DNA from: an uncultured Prevotella sp.
GTDB taxonomy: Bacteria > Bacteroidota > Bacteroidia > Bacteroidales > Bacteroidaceae
Direction: 5' to 3'
Length of the DNA stretch: 5,505 nt
NCBI GenBank assembly: GCA_934183355.1
Contig: CAKPST010000081.1
Location: 1 to 5,505 of the forward strand
The position numbers and the translations under genes are program-made. Of the stretch, positions 1 through 5,505 are shown in pieces. Each line of letters starts with the position of its first letter. Positions within the stretch are counted from its first letter, which is position 1. A model generated the notes under the pieces. It was given only the letters and a program-made list of their open reading frames with translations. It did no database searches and was not told where the DNA came from.

Positions 1-1485
1 TTCTCTGAGGTTGTGGCATACTACGATCGCAATGGCTCTGATAACGAAAAGATGCAGAGCCGATATCTCTTGGGCTGCATTTATAGAGATATGAATGATG
101 CACCAAAGGCAATAGAATGCTACAAAAAAGCAATCACTTGTGTTGATACACTTGATAGCAGATGTAATTATACAGCATTGTCGCGTATTTATGGTCAGAT
201 GTCAGATGTTTATAGTCTTCAGTATTTAAATAAAGAAGCAAGACAAGCAAGCATTAAAAGTGGATTATATGCGTTAAAAGGAGGAAATATTCGTAGCTAT
301 ATAATTGGTTATGAAGCAGAGGCTTATGCTTGTTTGGTAGATGGGGATACAACATCGGCAATTAGACTTGCAAAAAAATGCATGAGGCTATATAAAGATT
401 ATAAAATTACGGAAGAGTCAGTCACTATTTTGCCAGTCTTCATCTATGTTTATATAGGACGCCATCAGTTTGAACATGCACATGAGTTAATCGAAAAATA
501 TATAAATAATTCAGGCGTGTTCAATTCCGACAGCACTATAAAAACAGGATATGAACATTTCTATAAGGCGCTTGGAATGTATTATAGTGGAATTAACAAA
601 TTGGATTCCGCTAATATATTTTATAGAAAATTAGACACTGTTGGCTATCATCTTGAGGCTTATTCTGGATTAATGGAGGTATATAGCAAAATAGGCAACA
701 TAGATTCTTTGGCAAAATATTCTTGTCTAAATGCAGAAGAATATGCTCGTTCATTGCAGCAACTTCAAGCAAATGCAACAATGCAGGCTGCTGCAACTTT
801 TGATTATAATAGATTTGTCAAAATCGTAGATAACAATGACCGTATGACAGAACGCATGATATGGTGTTTTTGTTCCCTTATACTCGTTGTTTTCGTTATA
901 GGACTTATTATTTACAAACGTAATAGAATGCAGCATTTGAAAGATGTTCAGGAATTGACATTAAAGAATGAAAAATATATGCAAACTTGTAATCTGTTAG
1001 AACAGACAAAAGAAGAATTGCATATGTTGAAAGAGGATTATATGCCTGTTGTCAGTTCTTTAGAGTCTAAAGTGAACGAACTGGAAAATGAAAAAGAAAT
1101 GTTATTGGCATCAACTAAAAATGTTGATGTCGCTACGTCAATGTCTGCAATAAAGTCGAGTGATGTTTACAAATTGTTTAAGGATAAGACTAATCCATCT
1201 TCTAAATCTACCATGCCTTCAGAAGCACAATGGATGTTACTTGAGGAACAAGTTCGCTATATATTTCCAGAGTTTTATTCTAAAGTAGCCGACATAAACA
1301 AACTGAGCTGCAGAGAAAAACGAATATCAATTCTAACATTTCTCAGCTTTTCAAGTTCGGAAATAATAATACTTCTACAAACAACATCTCAAATAGTAAC
1401 CAATGCAAAGAGAAGTATTAACACCAAACTTTTTAATGAAGAAAGTGCCAGAAATCTTGATAGGAATTTGAAAACGCTTATATAA
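1..1485 (+). CDS. Membrane-anchored TPR regulator with C-terminal HTH (5' partial)
   Basis: The reading frame is open from base 1 (codons F-S-E-V precede the first GTG at 13), so the true start lies upstream and 494 codons are present. Numbering from the GTG at 13, about six TPR-like helix pairs fill residues 14-246; the clearest is 14-43, with YLLGCIYRDMNDAPKAIECY. A single transmembrane helix follows at about 282-302. The Lys/Arg-rich segment after it (YKRNR) suggests that the C-terminal side is cytoplasmic and the TPRs periplasmic. Residues 305-366 are Glu/Lys/Leu-rich and probably coiled coil. Residues 430-480 resemble the LuxR-like HTH found at the end of Bacteroidales TPR regulators (REKRISILTFLSFSSSEI, then SQIVTNAKRSINTKLF). 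The gene ends in tandem stops TAA TAG. It probably senses an envelope signal and controls the operon starting at 1664. That target is inferred from position, and the ligand is unknown. Confidence 0.82.
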   Translation, partial: FSEVVAYYDRNGSDNEKMQSRYLLGCIYRDMNDAPKAIECYKKAITCVDTLDSRCNYTALSRIYGQMSDVYSLQYLNKEARQASIKSGLYALKGGNIRSYIIGYEAEAYACLVDGDTTSAIRLAKKCMRLYKDYKITEESVTILPVFIYVYIGRHQFEHAHELIEKYINNSGVFNSDSTIKTGYEHFYKALGMYYSGINKLDSANIFYRKLDTVGYHLEAYSGLMEVYSKIGNIDSLAKYSCLNAEEYARSLQQLQANATMQAAATFDYNRFVKIVDNNDRMTERMIWCFCSLILVVFVIGLIIYKRNRMQHLKDVQELTLKNEKYMQTCNLLEQTKEELHMLKEDYMPVVSSLESKVNELENEKEMLLASTKNVDVATSMSAIKSSDVYKLFKDKTNPSSKSTMPSEAQWMLLEEQVRYIFPEFYSKVADINKLSCREKRISILTFLSFSSSEIIILLQTTSQIVTNAKRSINTKLFNEESARNLDRNLKTLI

Positions 1486-1492
1486 TAGTGTA

Positions 1493-1511
1493 TTGTGTAA
1501 AAATTGTGTAA
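1493..1511 (+). repeat. Direct repeat pair TTGTGTAA, 11-bp period (distal operator candidate)
   Basis: TTGTGTAA occurs at 1493-1500 and again at 1504-1511, exactly 11 bp apart, so both copies lie on the same face of the helix. The pair starts 8 bp after the stop codon of the regulator gene. The same unit recurs as a second pair at 1565-1583. Spacing of about one helical turn fits binding by a dimeric HTH regulator. The repeats are seen directly; the operator role is inferred. Confidence 0.55.
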
Positions 1512-1551
1512 GGTTTTTCTATATATCTGATTATTAACAGAATAGCTTCTG

Positions 1552-1575
1552 CTTTTACATCTCTTTGTGTAAAAG
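1552..1575. repeat. 8-bp inverted repeat CTTTTACA / TGTAAAAG
   Basis: CTTTTACA at 1552-1559 is the perfect reverse complement of TGTAAAAG at 1568-1575, with an 8-nt loop. The right arm is copied again at 1579-1586. The stem is AT-rich and no T-run follows it, so it is a poor intrinsic terminator for the upstream regulator gene. It more likely gives the proximal direct-repeat pair an extra, inverted half-site. Confidence 0.4.
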
Positions 1576-1586
1576 ATGTGTAAAAG
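1565..1586 (+). repeat. Tandem 11-bp repeat TTGTGTAAAAG / ATGTGTAAAAG (proximal operator candidate)
   Basis: Two adjacent 11-bp units, 1565-1575 and 1576-1586, differ only at the first base and share the TGTGTAA core with the distal pair at 1493-1511. The block ends 14 bp before the -33 TTTG and is centred about 63 bp upstream of the predicted transcription start. That is a usual place for an activator. The likely binder is the TPR-HTH protein encoded just upstream, but this is inferred from position only. Confidence 0.58.
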
Positions 1587-1600
1587 TTTAGTTTGGTAAA

Positions 1601-1632
1601 TTTGTTTCTGTTTTGATTTTAATCTAAATTTG
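1601..1632 (+). promoter_or_regulatory. Bacteroidetes-type promoter (-33 TTTG, -7 TAAATTTG)
   Basis: TTTG at 1601-1604 and TAAATTTG at 1625-1632 are separated by 20 bp, matching the Bacteroides primary sigma factor consensus TTTG-N19-21-TAnnTTTG. Transcription would start near 1637-1640, giving an untranslated leader of about 25 nt before the ATG at 1664. A second TAAATTTG at 1597-1604 has no well-spaced TTTG and is less likely. The next gene junctions (overlap or a 2-bp gap at 2593/2596, and 28 bp at 4653/4682) show no comparable promoter, so this one probably drives the whole downstream operon. Confidence 0.72.
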
Positions 1633-1663
1633 CGAACGTTGAATATCAAAATAGAAATATATT

Positions 1664-2593
1664 ATGAAAAGAAAACTATTATCATTATTGTTTTGTCTGC
1701 TTTTTGCAGCAAATGGTTTACTTGTAGCAAATCCTTCAAATGGAACTCCAACACGTGTTCCATTAAAACGATTGTTACCTCGATATGAAAAGAAACCATT
1801 TGAGCGTACCCCTTCTAAGCCTTTATACGCAACACAAATGGGAACTAAGATTTTTTTTGATACAGATTTAGTTGGGTTCAATGTTGAACTCATCTCCGAT
1901 GAAATGGTAGTTTTTTCTACACAGATAGATGAAAATGGTTGCGTAGAATTACCTGATAATTTGGACAACTTTATTGCGAAGTGTCCAAATACAAGAGTTG
2001 ATATAAGGGTAAATATTGATAAGAATAATGCAGATGAATTTATAGATATTTATGAAGAATTAAAGCATCGGTACCCAGATAAGAAAAACTTGATAATATA
2101 TCCAGGTATACTTAGGGCATGCGACAACTTAAATACAGGTTCTTTTTTTAAAAATGAAGATTTAATGGATATTTATCAAAAGTTCTCTGAAAAAGGCTTC
2201 CCATTAGAAATGCCATATATTAATAGCTCAGGATGTACAGCAACGTCTCTAAATTCATATGTTATTGGACCAGAAGGTGAAATCTATAAATGTTGGGAGG
2301 ATGTAGGTGTAGCTGAGAGGATTGTCGGATATATTGATGGCAGACCTGGACAGGCAAAAGACTTGTTGACGAGCTATATGATGAGAGGCTCACATGTTTT
2401 AGACAGCAACTGCGAAAAATGTCCATTGTTACCAATTTGTTCAAACGATTGTGCACGTAAAAGATTAATGGCTAATGAGAGCAATTGTAAGAATGAAGAT
2501 TTGTGCTCTTTATACAAAACAAACAACTACGAAGGTCTGAATAGGGTTCTGCTAAAGTATTATCATTCTTATAAACAAAATAAAAAATGTTAG
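1664..2593 (+). CDS. Chimeric ORF: DUF3244-like secreted N-terminus fused to C-terminal half of a radical SAM/SPASM peptide maturase
   Basis: The product is 309 residues. The ATG at 1664 is chosen because it gives a good signal peptide (MKRKLLSLLFCLLFAANG, cleavage near residues 22-24) just behind the promoter. Residues 30-100 have the Bacteroidales DUF3244 pattern: RVPLK, a RTPSKPLYA stretch, then beta-strand-like segments ending in VELPDNL. From about residue 101 it reads as radical SAM maturase: TRVDIRVNIDKNN (a late barrel strand) and then a SPASM domain. SPASM cysteines are C191-x13-G-x4-C210 and C250-x2-C253-x5-C259-x3-C263, followed by C275 and C281. The catalytic CxxxCxxC and the first half of the barrel are absent; complete maturases are usually about 400 residues or longer. 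SPASM clusters act in the cytoplasm, so a signal peptide in front makes maturase activity unlikely. Probably a deletion-made fusion or remnant. Less likely it is a relative of the pseudo-radical-SAM proteins known in GG-Bacteroidales systems. The ORF has no frameshift or internal stop. Confidence 0.7.
   Translation: MKRKLLSLLFCLLFAANGLLVANPSNGTPTRVPLKRLLPRYEKKPFERTPSKPLYATQMGTKIFFDTDLVGFNVELISDEMVVFSTQIDENGCVELPDNLDNFIAKCPNTRVDIRVNIDKNNADEFIDIYEELKHRYPDKKNLIIYPGILRACDNLNTGSFFKNEDLMDIYQKFSEKGFPLEMPYINSSGCTATSLNSYVIGPEGEIYKCWEDVGVAERIVGYIDGRPGQAKDLLTSYMMRGSHVLDSNCEKCPLLPICSNDCARKRLMANESNCKNEDLCSLYKTNNYEGLNRVLLKYYHSYKQNKKC
1955..1972 (+). other. Probable fusion junction between secreted-protein and maturase sequence
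   Basis: Around residues 98-103 of the chimeric ORF (DNLDNF) the pattern changes. Upstream, VELPDNL looks like the edge strand of a DUF3244 beta-sandwich, which would normally continue for another strand or two. Downstream, NFIAKCPNTRVDIRVNID looks like the middle of a radical SAM barrel, where such proteins carry an 'I..N[LI]..F' helix before the strand. The shared Asn-Leu at the seam could be a short microhomology used in recombination. The break point is inferred from family resemblance, to within roughly 20 bp. Confidence 0.5.
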
Positions 2594-2595
2594 TT

Positions 2596-4653
2596 ATGAA
2601 AAAAATATCGTTTTTTATATTGTTGGCATTGTTTCGCACTTTGTCTGTTAAGGCACAGGAAGACTCTATACACAAAGAAGTGAATCTGAAAGAAGTTAGG
2701 GTGGAGGCTAATAATGTAAATATGCATCCTGACCATACCACATATATGCCTACGCAGCAACAGAAGAATGCTGCAAATTCAGGTGTTAACTTGTTGTATA
2801 ATTTGATGATACCACAATTGTCTGTAGACAGAGTTAGTGGTAGTGTGGAAAGTAGAGATAAAAGGAAACTTGCTATATATAAGGATGGTATGCCGTCTAC
2901 AATTGACGAGATAAAAAATATCAGACCCAAAGATGTCATACGAGTGGAATATTACAGCAATGCTACCGACAAGTTCCCAAATGAGGAAAATGTAGTGAAT
3001 TTCATTATACGCAAATATGAGTCAGGAGGCTATGTTGATGTTCGTACAGAAACAAGTTTTCTCAATGAGAAAGGTGACTATAAGGCTATAGTTAGTATAG
3101 ACCACAAGAAGGTGAACTATACGGTTCAAATCGGTACAGACTATCAGCATGACCATGCAAAGGGAATGGAATCTGAAGAAATGTATTCTATCAATCAGAG
3201 CTTTACGAAATATGAGTCACCGCTAAACCGTTTTACGAAAAACAGCTCTTATTATGCCTTGATGCGAGCCATTATGACAACTAAGAAATCTGTATTTCAA
3301 ACTCAGCTGTCGCTGCAGCAAAGCCGAAATAAGTTAAGTTCTAATAGTCTCACATCATATTCAGATAATATATATCCCGAAAATTCAGTTCAGACTGAAA
3401 AAAGTGGTAAGGATTTTGCTGCTACTATAGTCCCTAATTTTTATACAAAGCTTAATGACAAACAGACTCTGAAGGGTAATTTCAGTTTTAGTTATGGGCG
3501 TAACACTTATGACCGCATGTATGCTGAAGGGACTTTGATGGAGCCAATAAACAATTACGCTAAAGAAAATAAATATGGAATTGATGCCATGTTGACCTAT
3601 GATGCGACTTTCAACAATAGTAATGGTATCACAATTCCTGTTGCGTTTATTTGGCAAAAATCGTCAACCGCCTATGGTAAAAGCATTGTCGATACTCAGT
3701 CTATGAACAATTATGATTTGATGTCGTGGCTTATATATCATCATCAGTTCTTTAAGAAACTTACGGTCTATTTTCAAGCAGGAGTGGATTTGAACAGCTA
3801 TAAAATCAATAGTGGCAACCGGAATACCAAATTGTGGTTTCGACCTGGTGTAAATGCCAACTATGCTATTGATGAACATAATAATATATCTTTCTATTTT
3901 TATGGTGGAAATAATGCGCCTGACATTTCGTATATGAATAGTGCTGTTCAACGCATAAATCAATATGAAGTGAAGAAAGGTAATAAAGATTTGAAGACTT
4001 TCTCTTTGGAAACCATTGGCGCTTCATATAGGTTGAATGTAAAACCTGTAAACATTTTGTTCTTTATGCAACATAATGGTTTCTATAATATGTATAAGGA
4101 GCATTATTATTATGATGATACCGACTTGGTACAAACGGCTATCAATAATGGTGATTACCATACGCTTAGCACAGGAATGCAAATCAGCATGACATTATTA
4201 AAAAAGTCGCTTAGCGTCACTTTAGGACTGGAGAATGATTACCAGAAATCTACAGGTATTAATTCTGCATCTCTTAATCAATTCGTATACAACCTTTCTG
4301 CTATATACTATTATAAGAATTTTTCTTTCACAGGATGGTATTCTCCTGCAATGAAATATCTTACATATTCGCCTTGCTATACAGAAAAGAAATGTAACTA
4401 TGGGGTGGTGGCAAATTGGAAGCATAAGGCATTGTTTGTTGAGTTGGGATGTAGCAGAATGTTTGAGAAACACCCATACAGCAAAAAACATTTTGATTTC
4501 GGAGTATACCGGTTCAATCAAAAGGACTTTTCGGATATATTGGGAAGAATTATATATGTCAAGCTGTCGTATGATTTTGATTTCGGTAGAAAGATAGAGC
4601 ATAAGTCTATAGAACTTGATGCACCAAAAGGATCGAACATCTTAAAAGTTTAG
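2596..4653 (+). CDS. Outer-membrane beta-barrel protein, TonB-dependent-receptor-like
   Basis: 685 residues from the ATG at 2596. This start is preferred over the in-frame ATG at 2587 because it opens directly with a signal peptide (MKKISFFILLALF, cleavage near SVKA-QED); the earlier start would add MLV and overlap the upstream ORF by 7 bp. Residues ~27-135 form a plug-like domain (NLKEVRVEANNV, then LAIYKDGMPSTIDEIKNIRP and VIRVEYYSNATDKFP). The rest alternates aromatic and polar residues as in a large barrel, ending LSYDFDFGRK and a short tail with NILKV, as in the Bacteroidales outer-membrane beta-barrel family (OMP_b-brl_3). The N-terminal carboxypeptidase-regulatory-like domain common in this family is missing, and no clear TonB box is seen. 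It probably passes a peptide, or something related to it, across the outer membrane, since it sits between a maturase remnant and a peptide exporter. The substrate is not known. Confidence 0.8.
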   Translation: MKKISFFILLALFRTLSVKAQEDSIHKEVNLKEVRVEANNVNMHPDHTTYMPTQQQKNAANSGVNLLYNLMIPQLSVDRVSGSVESRDKRKLAIYKDGMPSTIDEIKNIRPKDVIRVEYYSNATDKFPNEENVVNFIIRKYESGGYVDVRTETSFLNEKGDYKAIVSIDHKKVNYTVQIGTDYQHDHAKGMESEEMYSINQSFTKYESPLNRFTKNSSYYALMRAIMTTKKSVFQTQLSLQQSRNKLSSNSLTSYSDNIYPENSVQTEKSGKDFAATIVPNFYTKLNDKQTLKGNFSFSYGRNTYDRMYAEGTLMEPINNYAKENKYGIDAMLTYDATFNNSNGITIPVAFIWQKSSTAYGKSIVDTQSMNNYDLMSWLIYHHQFFKKLTVYFQAGVDLNSYKINSGNRNTKLWFRPGVNANYAIDEHNNISFYFYGGNNAPDISYMNSAVQRINQYEVKKGNKDLKTFSLETIGASYRLNVKPVNILFFMQHNGFYNMYKEHYYYDDTDLVQTAINNGDYHTLSTGMQISMTLLKKSLSVTLGLENDYQKSTGINSASLNQFVYNLSAIYYYKNFSFTGWYSPAMKYLTYSPCYTEKKCNYGVVANWKHKALFVELGCSRMFEKHPYSKKHFDFGVYRFNQKDFSDILGRIIYVKLSYDFDFGRKIEHKSIELDAPKGSNILKV

Positions 4654-4681
4654 TAGACAGGCATTTTATAATAACAGGATT

Positions 4682-5505
4682 ATGACCTCTTTTTCTTTCT
4701 CTTTTTCCCATCAGCATGATGCCATGCAGTGTGGAGTAACATGTCTACAGATGATATGTCGCTACTACGGTCGTGAGTATACACTCGACGAACTGTCAGA
4801 ACTATGCTTCGTCACTCGTCAAGGGGTGTCGTTGCTTGGCATTAGCGAGGCTGCCGGACAGTTGGGACTGCACACCGTATGCGGAAATGTCACCACAGAT
4901 ATGCTTCGTAAGGCACCGCTACCATGCATATTGCATTGGAACCAAACACACTTTGTGGTATTATACAATGTCAAAAGAAATGGGGACTTCCAAATTGCAG
5001 ACCCTGCAAAAGGTCTTATTTCATATAACGAGGAACAACTATTTGAACATTGGATAAGCACCATATCTGGTGGAAAAGAAAAAGGTGTAGCGATGTTTTT
5101 ACAACCAACGCCAGATTTTAAAAAGAATGAAAAGAAATATGGAAAGGGCGACGAATGTCGCTCATTCCATTTCTTATATAATTACATCAAAAATTATCGT
5201 AAGTATTTCGTACAGATACTTCTCGGATTAATAGTTGGTTGCCTACTCCAACTCATACTACCTTTTCTAACCCAGACCATTGTTGATACAGGTATACGTA
5301 ATAAAGACATAGGCTTTGTTTGGTTAGTATTGCTTGGACAGCTAATGCTTACAGTAAGTAGAACCGCTCTTGACTTTGTACGACGGTTATTATTACTACA
5401 TATCAGCATGAGAATAAACCTTTCGCTTGTTTCTGATTTCTTTATAAAGCTATTTCGTCTACCTATGGCTTTCTTCGATACTAAGCTTATGGGCGACATA
5501 CTTCA
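4682..5505 (+). CDS. C39-peptidase-containing ABC exporter (3' partial)
   Basis: The first 274 codons of an exporter that normally runs to about 700-740 residues; the window ends inside the membrane domain. Residues 8-125 are a peptidase C39 domain that cuts leader peptides after a double glycine. The expected active-site residues are present: Gln11 (oxyanion hole), Cys17 in MQCGVTCL, His90 in HWNQTHFVVLY and Asp107 in IADPAKG. Transmembrane helices follow at ~175-195 and ~210-228, and RLPMAFFDTKLMGDI (259-273) is the usual coupling segment of the ABC membrane domain. The nucleotide-binding domain lies beyond the window. The ATG at 4682, 28 bp after the barrel gene, puts Gln and Cys at the usual distance from the start. 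It likely trims and exports the peptide product of this locus; a periplasmic adaptor would be expected downstream. The C39 segment is clearly more GC-rich than the upstream genes. Confidence 0.92.
   Translation, partial: MTSFSFSFSHQHDAMQCGVTCLQMICRYYGREYTLDELSELCFVTRQGVSLLGISEAAGQLGLHTVCGNVTTDMLRKAPLPCILHWNQTHFVVLYNVKRNGDFQIADPAKGLISYNEEQLFEHWISTISGGKEKGVAMFLQPTPDFKKNEKKYGKGDECRSFHFLYNYIKNYRKYFVQILLGLIVGCLLQLILPFLTQTIVDTGIRNKDIGFVWLVLLGQLMLTVSRTALDFVRRLLLLHISMRINLSLVSDFFIKLFRLPMAFFDTKLMGDIL

Noticed and set aside
1552..1586. Intrinsic terminator for the regulator gene
   Set aside because: The inverted repeat has an AT-rich stem and is not followed by a T-run. The repeated TGTGTAA units explain it better as operator half-sites.
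1389..1649. 86-residue - strand ORF covering the intergenic region
   Set aside because: It is Lys/Ile/Tyr/Phe-rich translation of AT-rich DNA, overlaps the HTH end of the regulator gene and the promoter, and shows no domain pattern.
1486..1663. Short precursor peptide or small RNA gene in the intergenic region
   Set aside because: No + strand ORF of useful length with a Gly-Gly site was found, and no stable structured RNA is evident. The region is accounted for by repeats and promoter.
1851..1858. Run of eight T as a programmed slippage site
   Set aside because: Such runs are common in AT-rich DNA, the frame continues normally on both sides, and no alternative product is supported.
2472..2939. 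155-residue ORF on the - strand
   Set aside because: It lies antisense across the end of the chimeric ORF and the start of the barrel gene, both of which have clear family features. Its composition looks like a mirrored coding frame.
4222..4602. 126-residue ORF on the - strand
   Set aside because: It is antisense to the barrel gene, with no promoter, start context or recognisable domain.
4773..5057. 94-residue + strand ORF in another frame
   Set aside because: It lies entirely inside the C39 peptidase domain, whose catalytic Gln, Cys, His and Asp are in the other frame.

Overview
The window looks like a chromosomal fragment from a low-GC member of the Bacteroidales (Bacteroides/Prevotella type). 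The signs are a membrane-anchored TPR regulator with a C-terminal helix-turn-helix of the Bacteroidales kind, an outer-membrane beta-barrel protein with the typical 'FDFGRK' C-terminus, a Bacteroidales-type peptidase-ABC exporter, a good TTTG/TAnnTTTG promoter, and almost no Shine-Dalgarno sequences. The species cannot be named from this sequence. All genes lie on the + strand.

Layout. (1) 1-1485: the 3' portion of a TPR / transmembrane / coiled-coil / HTH regulator, cut by the window start. (2) 1486-1663: an intergenic control region holding two pairs of 11-bp-phased direct repeats (TTGTGTAA type), an 8-bp inverted repeat, and a Bacteroidetes promoter ending about 30 bp before the next ATG. 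(3) 1664-2593: a chimeric ORF. Its first ~100 residues look like a small secreted protein of the DUF3244 type with a signal peptide. The remaining ~210 residues are the C-terminal half of a radical SAM/SPASM peptide maturase, with all SPASM cysteines present but no CxxxCxxC catalytic half. (4) 2596-4653: an outer-membrane beta-barrel protein related to TonB-dependent receptors. (5) 4682-end: the N-terminal 274 residues of a C39-peptidase ABC exporter, with the catalytic residues visible, running off the window.

How they fit together. A radical SAM/SPASM maturase, an outer-membrane barrel and a C39 double-glycine-cleaving exporter together are what is expected of a Bacteroidales RiPP (GG-leader peptide) locus, with the upstream membrane-spanning regulator as the likely controller through the repeats. 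Here the maturase gene appears to have lost its catalytic half by fusion to the secreted-protein gene that sits behind the promoter. No precursor peptide is visible in the window. The simplest reading is an internal deletion that removed the end of the small secreted protein, any genes in between, and the start of the maturase. The downstream barrel and exporter stay in frame and under the same promoter. A selected fusion or an assembly chimera are the alternatives.
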